The notes: generated from the letters alone by a model not told the origin. Counted from the stretch's first letter, positions 30,143 to 37,925 are shown. The stretch: 63,615 bases of DNA from Bryobacterales bacterium (GCA_003167495.1 PMSX01000221.1:1-63615), one strand, 5' to 3'. Numbers and translations are program-made.

Positions 30143-30910
30143 TTGCGGCGGCTCATTATCAATGCCGACGATTTCGGCTTCACCCGCGATGTGAACGCCG
30201 GCATTATTCACGCGCACCGCTCGGGCGTTCTCACATCTACCACGCTCATGGCTAACGGCGACGCATTTGGCGATGCTGTGCGGCTGGCAAAGGAAACGCC
30301 AACGTTGGATATCGGCGCTCACCTCGTTCTGGTCCAAGGCTGCTCAGTCTTAGACGGCCGTCCCCTCCCAGAAACGCTGCGGCAGTTGTTGCCTCTGCTG
30401 GCGCGGCGTGGTTTGGATGTCTATGCCGAGCTAAAAGCGCAGATTGAAAAGATTCGCGCGGCCGGCATACGCCTTTCGCATCTCGATTCGCACAAACACA
30501 CGCACTTGTTTCCGGCGGTCTTCCGCACGGTGGTAAAACTCGCTGACGAATTTGGCATCCGCTGGGTTCGGCTGCCCCTCGACTCCACCGTCCGGCTCGG
30601 CAAGCTCTCGAGTGGCATCGGCAATCGCTACTACCGGCGCTTCGCCGAAGGTAAGAACGTTCACATGACCGATCACTTCTTGGGCTTTCGCCTAACTGGA
30701 TCGCTAACGGAAGAAACGTTCGCCCAAACTCTGAACAATCTTGCAGACGGCACAACCGAATTCATGTGCCACCCGGGCTACTTGGGCGACGATCTAAAAC
30801 AGGCCCGGACCCGCCTCAAAGAATCGCGTTTGCGCGAACTCGAAGCCCTCACTTCGCCACGCATTCGGCGGTTGATTTCCGAAAAAACAATTGCGTTGGG
30901 ACCGTTTTAA
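30143..30910 (+). CDS. hpnK: YdjC/ChbG-family carbohydrate deacetylase, HpnK-like
   Basis: Metal-dependent deacetylase fold, 255 residues, starting TTG 30143 two bases after the MCE gene stop. The metal and catalytic site is visible: INADDFGFTRDVNAGI (Asp-Asp), IGAHLVL, and HLDSHKHTHLFP with the metal histidines; C-terminal CHPGY completes the set. The length and N-terminus match HpnK, a protein associated with hopanoid biosynthesis gene clusters and thought to deacetylate a glycosylated hopanoid intermediate. Its place at the end of an MCE operon suggests lipid head-group processing. Its stop overlaps the convergent murB stop by 4 bases. Confidence 0.82.
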   Translation: MRRLIINADDFGFTRDVNAGIIHAHRSGVLTSTTLMANGDAFGDAVRLAKETPTLDIGAHLVLVQGCSVLDGRPLPETLRQLLPLLARRGLDVYAELKAQIEKIRAAGIRLSHLDSHKHTHLFPAVFRTVVKLADEFGIRWVRLPLDSTVRLGKLSSGIGNRYYRRFAEGKNVHMTDHFLGFRLTGSLTEETFAQTLNNLADGTTEFMCHPGYLGDDLKQARTRLKESRLRELEALTSPRIRRLISEKTIALGPF

Positions 30911-31872
30911 AAACCTACATACTGCACTTCTTCTTCCAGCTCAAACCCAAACCGGTCCGTCACCCGTTTCTTGCATTCTTTCACCACCGCCGCCAAATCC
31001 GCCGCCGTTCCCGCGCCGTCGTTGTAAATCAAGTTGGCGTGATACGTTGCCACTTGAATATCGCCGCGCCGCATGCCCATCACACCCGCTTGCTCGAGAA
31101 ACCAAGCCGACGGCACCTTCCCTTCCCGCACGAGTTTGGCGGGTACTTCGGCCTGCGCATGCGGCGGCAGCTGCGCAAAAAACAGGTTTTTGAAAATACT
31201 CCCGGCACACCTCATGGAGGGAGGATATTTCTTGTCGCGGATCTCACGAATTTCACGCGCGGTTTTCGCTAATTCGGCGGCATCTCCTTCGTCGAAGTGC
31301 AAAGTGGCTGCGAGTATCAACCATTCTTTGTGGCTCTTGAACCAGCTATCGCGATATTGAAACCCACATTCCACATTGTTGAACGATTGAACACTCTCGC
31401 CATCGGTAGCTATAACACTTTCAATGCGCTCCTGAATCGATTGGCCGTAGGCGCCCGCATTGCCGTATACTGCGCCGCCCAGGTAGCCGGGAATGCCCGT
31501 CATGGTCTGCATGCCGTGCAAACCGCGCGCAATGCTCAGGTCTACCACGTCTTGCAAGTACGCACCCGCTTCCGAAGCAAGCCGCGTGCCTGTCTGCGAT
31601 ATGCGTCTACCCGTATAACGGAGCACAATGCCGGCAAAGCCCGCGTCGGCAACGATGAGATTCGTACCTCCACCAATCACCACGTGGGGTAGCCCCGACT
31701 CTTTAATCACCTTGAGTGCCGCGACGCACGAATCCTGATCTTGCGCGTCGCAAAAGAGCCTGGCAGGACCGCCAATGCCAAATCTTGTGTAGGGCGCTAG
31801 CGGCTCATCGGCCGTAACGCGCAAATCGGGGATAGCGGCAAGCTGTTGTCTCACCGCGCGAGCCTCACTCAT
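30907..31872 (-). CDS. murB: UDP-N-acetylenolpyruvoylglucosamine reductase
   Basis: FAD-dependent NADPH enzyme that forms UDP-N-acetylmuramate for peptidoglycan. 321 residues. FAD-binding segments: NTxxxx-type TRFGIGGPARLF, VIGGGTNLIVAD and GIPGYLGGAVYGNAGAYG. The substrate side has YRDSWF and the catalytic serine in RCAGSIFKN, plus the C-terminal Glu region ELEEEVQYVG. All are in normal order. The short region after SIFKN fits the type II (no extra loop) class. A GNAT gene starts just upstream on the same strand, 9 bases away. Confidence 0.94.
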   Translation of the reverse strand: MSEARAVRQQLAAIPDLRVTADEPLAPYTRFGIGGPARLFCDAQDQDSCVAALKVIKESGLPHVVIGGGTNLIVADAGFAGIVLRYTGRRISQTGTRLASEAGAYLQDVVDLSIARGLHGMQTMTGIPGYLGGAVYGNAGAYGQSIQERIESVIATDGESVQSFNNVECGFQYRDSWFKSHKEWLILAATLHFDEGDAAELAKTAREIREIRDKKYPPSMRCAGSIFKNLFFAQLPPHAQAEVPAKLVREGKVPSAWFLEQAGVMGMRRGDIQVATYHANLIYNDGAGTAADLAAVVKECKKRVTDRFGFELEEEVQYVGF

Positions 31873-31881
31873 TCATCCCGA

Positions 31882-32379
31882 TTATAGGGTCTCGGCCAGT
31901 TTATCCAGATTCTCGCCGGTCACGCGGTACATCGTCCATGCATCTTGCGCCGCGGCGCCCAGTCCCTTATAGAACTGAATAGCAGGCTCATTCCAATTGA
32001 GTACCGACCATTCCAATCGGGCTCCGCCCCGCTCGCGAGTGAGCTTCGCCAGATACACCAGAAGCGCCTTCCCTACGCCATACCCGCGAAGCTTGGGCTC
32101 CACAAATAAGTCTTCCAAGTAGATTCCCGGCCGCCCCAGAAACGTTGAATAGGTGGAAAAGAAAATCGCCAACCCCGCCGGCTCTTCCCCCAGATACGCA
32201 ATCACCGCCTCCGCGCAAGGCTTTTCCCCAAACAGCGAGCCCTCAATCCGCGCCTCGTCCGCCTCCACCTTGTCGAGCAGCTTTTCATACTCGGCCAACT
32301 GGCGAATGAAATAAAGAACCAAGGGCGCCTGGCTTTTGAGAGCCGGCTCAATCCGGATACTATTCCGAGCATTTTGCAT
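31882..32379 (-). CDS. GNAT acetyltransferase, spermidine/diamine (SSAT)-like
   Basis: 165 residues. The core IYLEDLFVEPKLRGYGVGKALLVYLAKLTRERG contains the acetyl-CoA loop RGYGVG and strongly resembles the SSAT family (IYLEDLYVxPxYRGKGIG); the C-terminal WNEPAIQFYKGLGA is also typical. Probably acetylates a polyamine, thialysine or small amine; the exact acceptor cannot be read. It precedes murB on the same strand and is 24 bases from the divergent transaldolase gene, so promoters overlap. Confidence 0.85.
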   Translation of the reverse strand: MQNARNSIRIEPALKSQAPLVLYFIRQLAEYEKLLDKVEADEARIEGSLFGEKPCAEAVIAYLGEEPAGLAIFFSTYSTFLGRPGIYLEDLFVEPKLRGYGVGKALLVYLAKLTRERGGARLEWSVLNWNEPAIQFYKGLGAAAQDAWTMYRVTGENLDKLAETL

Positions 32380-32403
32380 CTTTTGATACTATCGGGCTAG
32401 AGC

Positions 32404-33060
32404 ATGAAGTTCTTCCTTGATTCAGCCAACCTGGCCGAGCTGAAAAGCGCAGCCGAATTAGGCATCATCGACGGCGTAACCACCAATCCGAGTTTGATAG
32501 CAAAAGAAGGCGTCCCGCTAGAAGAGCAGATTCGCAAAATTTGCGACATCATCGACGGCGATATCAGCGCTGAAGTAGTCTCCACCACCGCAAAGGAGAT
32601 GATCGTCGAAGCCCGCCGCCTTGCTAAGATTCACAAAAACATTGTGGTCAAGCTGCCACTGATCCCCGAAGGCATCAAAGCAGTCGGCGTGCTTTCGAAA
32701 GAAGGCATTCGCACGAACGTCACTCTTTGTTTCAGTGCTGCTCAGGCGCTCGTGGCCGCCAAAGCCGGAGCTTATATCATTAGCCCGTTCGTGGGCCGCG
32801 TGGACGATATCGGCTGGCCCGGCATCGAGCTCATTGACAACATCATGAAGATTTACGGCAACTACCATTACAAAACGCAGGTGCTGGCCGCATCCGTGCG
32901 CGGGCCGCTGCACGTAATTGATATTGCCAAATCAGGCGTCCACATTGTGACGCTCACGTACAAAGTGCTCGAGCAGTTATTTCATCACCCGCTCACCGAC
33001 AAAGGCCTGGAGCAATTTCTGAGCGATCACCGCAAAGCTTTTGAAATGGCGAATGTCTAG
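32404..33060 (+). CDS. Transaldolase of the small TalC/FSA type
   Basis: Class I aldolase, 218 residues, of the fructose-6-phosphate aldolase/type 3 transaldolase family. [14 protein letters not shown] and [13 protein letters not shown] open the barrel; the Schiff-base lysine is in [12 protein letters not shown]. At the position that separates aldolase from transaldolase, E. coli FsaA has Gln (FAQV) while this protein has Glu (SAEV), so pentose-phosphate transaldolase activity is more likely. It ends with the conserved [13 protein letters not shown] tail. No other pentose phosphate gene is adjacent. Confidence 0.9.
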   Translation: MKFFLDSANLAELKSAAELGIIDGVTTNPSLIAKEGVPLEEQIRKICDIIDGDISAEVVSTTAKEMIVEARRLAKIHKNIVVKLPLIPEGIKAVGVLSKEGIRTNVTLCFSAAQALVAAKAGAYIISPFVGRVDDIGWPGIELIDNIMKIYGNYHYKTQVLAASVRGPLHVIDIAKSGVHIVTLTYKVLEQLFHHPLTDKGLEQFLSDHRKAFEMANV

Positions 33061-33061
33061 A

Positions 33062-34009
33062 TCAGTCTTTCGCTTTGCTCGCGCGGCGTAAACGGTCGCG
33101 AATGCCCGCCCACTCGGGCTTGTCCGGCGGCTCATTCACGCCAATCCAATCCCAACCTTCTTTATCGGCCTGGTGCAGCGCCGCGTATAGCTTCGCCGCA
33201 AAAGCTTGGCATTCTTCCGGCAAGTTGATGATCATGCCTTTACCGGTCGGTAGCTCCCCACGCGACTGAAACAAATAAAGCGGCGTGCGCGGAGCATAGT
33301 GTCGGGCATGCTGCCCCGGTGATTCCATAACTTGCGGCACATCCTGTTCCTGCTCCCATTCGACGCCTGTCGCCTCTTCTAACTGTTCCTGCGAAATCAT
33401 CCCCGGGCGCAACACCACCGGCGGATCTCGCCTAAGTGAGGCAACTGTCGATTCAATTCCAACCTGTGTGGGGCCCGAGTCCAAGATCATATCTACCGAA
33501 TCCCCCAAACTCTCGCGGACATGAGCCGCAGTTGTCGGAGAAACTTCTGTAAAGCGGTTCGCGCTTGGCGCCGCAATCGGCACACCCGCGCGCCGGATCA
33601 ATTCCAAGGCCACAGGATGCGCGGGAACGCGCACGCCCACCGAATCCAGCCCAGCCGTTACCAAATCCGGCACGATCTCGGCCTTCTTCAGGACCAGCGT
33701 GAGGGGTCCTGGCCAAAAGCGCGTCGCCAAAAGATGCGCCCGATCCGGCCAATCAGAGGTCAGCGTCCGTGCCATCGCTTCGCCGTCCACGTGTACAATC
33801 AACGGGCTCGCTAAGGGCCGCCGCTTCACTGCAAAAATGCGCGCCACGGCATCCACATCAAGTGCGTTCGCACCCAAGCCGTAAACGGTCTCGGTCGGAA
33901 ACGCGACGAGCCCACCACGTTTAATGATCTGCGCCGCGCGGTCGAGTTCGTCTTCATTCAGAGCCGCGCGCCCAAGCAAGTCGTTTCTCCATTTAATCGG
34001 CGAGATCAT
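33062..34009 (-). CDS. tsaC: L-threonylcarbamoyladenylate synthase (Sua5/YwlC/TsaC)
   Basis: Makes threonylcarbamoyl-AMP for tRNA t6A37 modification. The start chosen is ATG 34009 (MISPIKWRND), with GAGG about 10 bases upstream; a frame-open start at 34063 adds an Arg-rich stretch inside prfB. 315 residues: a YrdC-type domain (KRGGLVAFPTETVYGLGANALD, KRRPLASPLIVHV, PSANRFTEVSPT) and a C-terminal Sua5 domain from about residue 215 (PGQHARHYAPRTPLYL). The start overlaps the end of prfB by 17 bases, so the two are co-transcribed. Confidence 0.93.
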   Translation of the reverse strand: MISPIKWRNDLLGRAALNEDELDRAAQIIKRGGLVAFPTETVYGLGANALDVDAVARIFAVKRRPLASPLIVHVDGEAMARTLTSDWPDRAHLLATRFWPGPLTLVLKKAEIVPDLVTAGLDSVGVRVPAHPVALELIRRAGVPIAAPSANRFTEVSPTTAAHVRESLGDSVDMILDSGPTQVGIESTVASLRRDPPVVLRPGMISQEQLEEATGVEWEQEQDVPQVMESPGQHARHYAPRTPLYLFQSRGELPTGKGMIINLPEECQAFAAKLYAALHQADKEGWDWIGVNEPPDKPEWAGIRDRLRRASKAKD

Positions 34010-35130
34010 CCTTGCTATCCTCACCCGCCACCTTCCCCGTCTTCCGCCAGACAAGGTACGCATGAATCAACGCATCGATATCGCCATCCAATACGCGATC
34101 CACGTCGCCGATGGAAAGCTTCGACCGCAAATCTTTCGCCATGCGGTAAGGCGCCAGCACGTAATTCCGAATTTGGCTGCCGAAAGCACTGCTCTCCTTG
34201 GTGTCTTCCAGCTTCTTTTCAGCGGCGCGCTTCTTTTCCATCTCAAATTCAAAGAGTTTGGCGCGCAACTGCTTCATCGCGCTCGCGCGGTTCTTGTGTT
34301 GCGAACGTTCATTCTGGCACTGCACCACAATGCCCGTCGGCAAGTGAGTAAACCGAACCGCGGATTCAGTGCGGTTCACATGTTGCCCGCCCGCGCCGCT
34401 CGCGCGAAACACGTCGATCTTCAAATCGTCCGGTTTGATTTCGATGTTGATGTCGTCGTCAATCTGCGGATACACGAACACTGAGGCGAACGACGTATGC
34501 CGCCGCGCATTTGCGTCAAAGGGTGAAATGCGCACCAGCCGGTGCACGCCAATCTCCGATTGCAATTGCCCGTACACGTTCTCGCCATTGACTTCAAACG
34601 TGGCCGATTTAATGCCCGCGCCTTCGCCTTCGAGCCGGTCGGTGACAATCGTTTCGTATTTGTGCCGCTCCGCCCAGCGCAGATACATGCGCAGCAACAT
34701 CTCAGCCCAATCCTGGCTTTCGGTGCCACCCGCGCCGGGGTGGATCGTGACAATGGCGTTGCGGGCGTCGTTTTCCCCTGAAAGAAGCATCTCGGTTTCG
34801 AGTTCTTCCAGCTTAGCCGCAAACGCCTTCAGCTCGCGTTCCAGATCCGGCAGAACATTTTCGCCTTCGCGACCCAGTTCGAACAAGGTATCGATATCGG
34901 AAGCAACACTGGCAACGGCATTGGAACTTTGAATCGCTTCTTCCAGCCGCTTGCGCTGCTGCATCACGCGCTGGCTTTTTTCAGGCTGGTTCCAGAAGTT
35001 GGGATCGTTTATCTCAGCTTCGGTCTTGCTTAGCTCCTTCTGCTTGCCCGGCGCGTCAAAGATAGCTCCGCACAGCTTCACCTTGCTGACGGAGCGCAAC
35101 ATACTCTCTTTCTAGCTCTTCTAGAGTCAT
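33993..35130 (-). CDS. prfB: Peptide chain release factor 2, with programmed +1 frameshift
   Basis: Terminates translation at UGA and UAA. Read in two frames: ATG 35130 encodes 24 codons (MTLEELEREYVALRQQGEAV then RSYL) to CTT TGA at 35061-35056; a +1 shift over the T gives Asp (GAC) and runs to 33993. Total is about 378 residues. The joined sequence RSYL-DAPGKQKEL is the standard RF2 N-terminus. A frame opening at 35102 gives a non-conserved start and should not be used. The SPF codon-recognition tripeptide (RISPFDANA) and catalytic GGQ (SGAGGQHVNRTES) are intact. Autoregulated by its own stop codon. It overlaps tsaC. Confidence 0.96.
35055..35061 (-). promoter_or_regulatory. RF2 programmed +1 frameshift site
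   Basis: On the minus strand CTT (35061-35059) is followed by the in-frame stop TGA (35058-35056) and C at 35055. This is the canonical CUU UGA C slip site. A GGAG at about 35069-35066 lies where the internal Shine-Dalgarno stimulator is expected. Low RF2 lets the ribosome pause at UGA and slip, raising RF2. Confidence 0.93.
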
Positions 35131-35205
35131 TCACTAGTAGTGTACTGTGCGGGCCCCAGATTCCCCAACTCCGTCAAATCGTTCTCCGTCTTCGCAAACG
35201 CCAAA

Positions 35206-35234
35206 TTGACATATTCCGCGGTAGTCACTACATT
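35206..35234 (+). promoter_or_regulatory. Strong promoter of the ParD/ParE-type locus
   Basis: A perfect -35 TTGACA (35206-35211) is followed after 17 bases by TACATT (35229-35234, 4 of 6). The antitoxin ATG is at 35241, so transcription would start at or a few bases from the start codon, giving a leaderless or near-leaderless mRNA. The antitoxin probably binds here. Confidence 0.7.
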
Positions 35235-35240
35235 AAAGGC

Positions 35241-35465
35241 ATGGAAGTACACTTCTCCCCAGAGCAAGAAGCGCAGATCTCCCAGATTGCCCGCCATTCG
35301 GGCACAGCCGCCGAGCAACTGGTTAAAGACGCCGCTCTGAGGCTGGTCGAAGAGTCCGGGCTCTTCCGGCGTGCCGTTCGTGAAGGCATTACGCAAGCCG
35401 ACCGTGGGGAGCTAGTGGACGACGACGAAGTTCGCCGCTGGCTGGAGCAACGAGAGCGTTCTTGA
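35241..35465 (+). CDS. ParD-like antitoxin
   Basis: 74 residues. The first half (MEVHFSPEQEAQISQIARHSGTA) reads as a ribbon-helix-helix-type DNA-binding segment, and the C-terminal half is an acidic helix (ITQADRGELVDDDEVRRWLEQRER) of the kind that covers the toxin. Its stop overlaps the toxin TTG start (TTGA). Intact, while the toxin is frameshifted. It probably still represses its own promoter. Confidence 0.8.
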   Translation: MEVHFSPEQEAQISQIARHSGTAAEQLVKDAALRLVEESGLFRRAVREGITQADRGELVDDDEVRRWLEQRERS

Positions 35466-35748
35466 ACAAGATCCGCTGGACGACGGCAGCACTCGAAGAT
35501 TTGAAAAATATTTCAGCTTACGTCGAGAGCCAGCGCGATCTCGCCACCGCTAATCGAGTTTGCCGCACTATTTATGATGCCATTCAAATCCTTCGGCGTT
35601 TTCCCGAGGGCGGCAAGCCAGGATTTGAAGAAGGAACCCGCGAATTGGGGTTGTTCCCGCCCTGCCATCGTATATCGTTCCTTATCGTCTGATTTCACCC
35701 AACGCCGTGCAGATTCTGCGCGTATGGCACGGCGCGCAACAGCGATAG
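35462..35748 (+). pseudogene. ParE/RelE-superfamily toxin, frameshifted
   Basis: Starts TTG 35462 within the antitoxin stop. The first frame encodes MNKIRWTTAALEDLKNISAY... to GTREL and then runs into non-family residues and a stop at 35692. A different frame from 35650 continues VVPALPSYIVPYRL...QILRVWHGAQQR to a stop at 35748, the normal ParE C-terminus. The span is 287 bases, one short of a whole frame, so one base is missing in or next to the G run at 35647-35650. The truncated product loses the last active-site strand, so the toxin is probably dead. Confidence 0.85.
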
Positions 35749-36040
35749 GAGGGCGCTTGCTGGTTGCAGTAGATTGACCTTACTCCGCGAATATGCCGAC
35801 GGTACCGACAACAGCAGAGGGCTCTGGGCCACTCGCCACTAACCTTCAATCACCGGGTGTCGCTGACAATGAGAGATACTTGGACCGTAGTGGCGTTAAG
35901 TGACACATCACCGAAGGTGAGCGGCCCCGCAGGCATCCGGACGCTCACGAGGCCGAAATTGCTTTTCAAGTGGCCGTCACGCGTTTTGGCGCAGAACTGG
36001 CACGAGCGGCTTATCGAAAGGCGTGATGTCGCCCGCGTAG

Positions 36041-36468
36041 GTGACGCCAGAAAACCTTGCTGTATTTCTGCGTCATTTGCCGGAGACGTTCTGTGCGGAT
36101 GCGGAAGAGCCACTGAACGCGATTCGTCGCGGGAGACCTTTCAACGTGATTCATATGCCCACCGTACTCAAGTTCGATCTGTTTCCCTCCAGTGCATTCC
36201 CGCTCGGCAGTGAAGAATTGGACCGCGCCGTTTCATTGGAAGATACCGGGCTGTCGAAAGGGCCCGCGTGGTTTGTAACACCAGAAGACATACTGCTCGC
36301 GAAATTGTATTGGTTCAATTTGGGAGGTGAGGCGTCCGAGGTGCAATGGCGGACATAGTGGGCATTGTTCGCGGATGCTCTGCGACGCTAGATCGGGCGC
36401 ATCTGGAACGTGCCGCTTCCCGGTTGGAGGTTCACGATCTGTTGCTCCGATCGCTTGGCCAAGCCTAA
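36041..36468 (+). pseudogene. Nucleotidyltransferase-like (AbiEii/DUF6036-type) gene, frameshifted remnant
   Basis: The frame from about 36041 encodes TPENLAVFLRHLPETF...FNVIHMPTVLKFDLFP...PEDILLAKLYWF..GGEASEVQW, the recognisable back half of a family related to nucleotidyltransferases of the AbiEii/DUF6036 kind. It stops at 36358, but the frame beginning GAC 36352 continues DIVGIVRGCSATLDRAHLERAA...LRSLGQA to a stop at 36468, again the expected tail. A single G appears to be lost near 36350. The N-terminal half (about 35780-36040) is broken in several frames; pieces such as a possible RDV motif near 36020 can be seen. Family name is from memory, so moderately sure. Confidence 0.65.
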
Positions 36469-36867
36469 CGAAACGGGGCTGCGTCGCCCACCGGTCGCCA
36501 CCGCTGAATTTGTATCCCGTAGTCCCTCAAATCCTCACTCGTCGATGAGATGAAGACTGAGCGTGGATTTTTGCCATGGATTCAGGTTCGCTGCAAACTG
36601 CGATCACAAAACCGGCAAAATTATTCCCAGCCCCAACCCGTTCAAACCAAAGCCGTTCCCACTTTCCCCACCACGCCCTCATTTCACCCTCCCACCCAAT
36701 CGCCTATTCTCAAACCAGTTGTGACGGTTGTTGCGTCGGCGTCTTCCCTCAATCACAGGGATCGTGCCCTTCCGTCGCGCCGGGTTTTCCCGGTTCAGAT
36801 CTCTGACAATTGAATATTTCTCAACGGCCGCCACCGGGTCGGCGCCACCCATCCCGATGATTTGTGT

Positions 36868-36890
36868 CTTAAAGGGGTCAGACACCATTA
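36868..36890. repeat. REP-like motif, copy 1 (GGTGTCTGACCCC type)
   Basis: Read on the minus strand it is TAATGGTGTCTGACCCC then TTTAAG. A near copy in the opposite orientation lies at 62443-62462, identical except that CCC is absent. I know this motif as the end of REP-type elements linked to RAYT (IS200-like) transposases in many bacteria; none is encoded here. Confidence 0.65.
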
Positions 36891-36987
36891 GCCACGACCA
36901 CGCCGAATCAACGATTTGCGACCCGGCATTTCGAATCACCTCAGCCGGTGGCTTCGTTTTTTCAGGGATCCCGCCTCAAACCGTTTG

Positions 36988-37112
36988 GCTTCGTTGCGTA
37001 AAACCGCCCTCTGGAACCAATCCGTTTCGCAAAAAACGCTTTTTCTTCGCCTTGTGCCAACGGCTTTTGCCACACCTTCGCCAAAACCTTGGCTTCGTTG
37101 CGCAAAAAACGT
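36988..37112. repeat. Cluster of 'CGTTTCGCAAAAAACG' repeats, copy A
   Basis: Three imperfect units: TTCGTTGCGTAAAAC (36990-37004), CCGTTTCGCAAAAAACGC (37022-37039) and TTCGTTGCGCAAAAAACG (37094-37111), spaced 31 and 72 bases. The middle unit with flanks, from AATCC to TTCTTCGCCTT, recurs exactly near 62813-62847. On the minus strand the core reads 'KAFFAKRI' in one frame, a low-complexity repeat type that recurs in genomes of this kind. Confidence 0.75.
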
Positions 37113-37209
37113 ACTTGGCCACTCGGCCCGCCCATTTCTACCCATCGCCCATGCTAAACTTCATTCACCCCCTTCCTCCCCTGAAAGCACAGGTCTGTCC
37201 GCCAGTCCC

Positions 37210-37626
37210 ATGGAACGCGCCGCCCACCTCATAAAGAACAACAAGCTTTCAAAAAATGTCTTTAGCGAAGAAGATCTCACGCGCGCCGTTTGGCCCGCCG
37301 CCGTCGGCAAAGCGATCGCGGCCCACACGTCGCGCCTCACGCTCGTCCGCACCACGCTCGTCGTCGAAGTCGAAGACGCCATCTGGCAGCGTCAACTCTT
37401 CGGCCTACGCGGCCAGATCCTCGACCGCCTGCGCCGCGTCACCGGCAGCGACCTCGTCCAAGACCTCGAATTCCGCATCGCCCTCAAGCGCCGCCAGCCG
37501 CAACGCGCCGAAACCAGGCAAAGTCCTGCAACGCAAGCCGGCCTGCCCTATGACGAAGCCGATTCCATCCAAGATCCTGTGCTAAAGAAGGTATATCGAC
37601 TTTCTCGCAAGAAGGCCACTGCTTGA
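37210..37626 (+). CDS. DUF721/DciA-like protein
   Basis: 138 residues from ATG 37210 (MERAAHLIKNNKLSKN); upstream in-frame codons belong to repeats. The core VWPAAVGKAIAAHTSRLTLVRTTLVVEVEDAIWQRQLFGLRGQILDRLRRVTG is the DUF721 pattern (W..AVG..IA.HT, L.V.V.D..W..QL), a KH-like fold known in DciA, which loads the replicative helicase DnaB in many bacteria. Whether this copy does so is inference. Its TGA overlaps the gatC start, suggesting co-expression. Confidence 0.85.
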   Translation: MERAAHLIKNNKLSKNVFSEEDLTRAVWPAAVGKAIAAHTSRLTLVRTTLVVEVEDAIWQRQLFGLRGQILDRLRRVTGSDLVQDLEFRIALKRRQPQRAETRQSPATQAGLPYDEADSIQDPVLKKVYRLSRKKATA

Positions 37627-37925
37627 ACCTATCTGAAAAAGACGTCCGCTATGTCGCCGATCTGGCGAACCTCCGCTTGTCCGACGACGAGGTGCGGCAC
37701 ATGTCGCACGATCTTGGCCAGATTTTGACCCACGTCGAACAGCTCAACGCGCTCGACACCTCGAACGTGGAGCCCATGGCTCAGGTTTTGTTTGACGCCG
37801 ACGAAACCGCCACTCTTCGCGAAGATATTCCGCTTACGACGCTTGGTAATCAAGCCGCGCTGGCAAACGCGGTGTCCGCCGGCGCAGGCTATTACAAGGT
37901 TCCGAAAGTGATCGACCGCACATGA
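37623..37925 (+). CDS. gatC: Asp-tRNA(Asn)/Glu-tRNA(Gln) amidotransferase subunit C
   Basis: Stabilises GatA in the GatCAB complex that amidates misacylated Glu-tRNA(Gln) and Asp-tRNA(Asn). 100 residues, start TTG 37623 in TTGA overlap. Typical sequence: VRYVADLANLRLSDDEVRHMSHDLGQIL, LDTSNVEPMAQV, LREDIP and a C-terminal YYKVPKVID. It overlaps gatA by ATGA. gatB is not in the window. Confidence 0.95.
   Translation: MNLSEKDVRYVADLANLRLSDDEVRHMSHDLGQILTHVEQLNALDTSNVEPMAQVLFDADETATLREDIPLTTLGNQAALANAVSAGAGYYKVPKVIDRT

Larger units (their letters stand above)
36469..37209. other. 741-base gap with mobile-type repeats
   Basis: No gene supported. It contains a REP-like motif at 36868-36890, a small perfect hairpin (CCGGG-TTTT-CCCGG, 36780-36793) and a cluster of imperfect repeats at 36988-37112. 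Open frames across it are rich in Pro/Ser and unconserved. The frame of the downstream gene is open to 36916, but that part translates the repeats and is rejected as coding. Confidence 0.6.

Noticed and set aside
35857..36213. Open frame of 118 codons upstream of the nucleotidyltransferase remnant
   Set aside because: Composition is random-looking (Arg/Cys/Ser rich) and it crosses the frame that shows real family similarity.
36679..36939. Minus-strand frame of 86 codons near the REP-like motif
   Set aside because: No family recognised, no ribosome binding site and it overlaps the REP-like motif.
36988..37112. CRISPR-like look of repeat cluster A (and B at 62751-62887)
   Set aside because: Units are imperfect, gaps vary from 31 to 72 bases, there are only three units per cluster and no cas genes are in the window.
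36916..37209. N-terminal extension of the DUF721 gene
   Set aside because: The extension translates the repeat cluster and is unconserved; ATG 37210 gives a normal-length protein.
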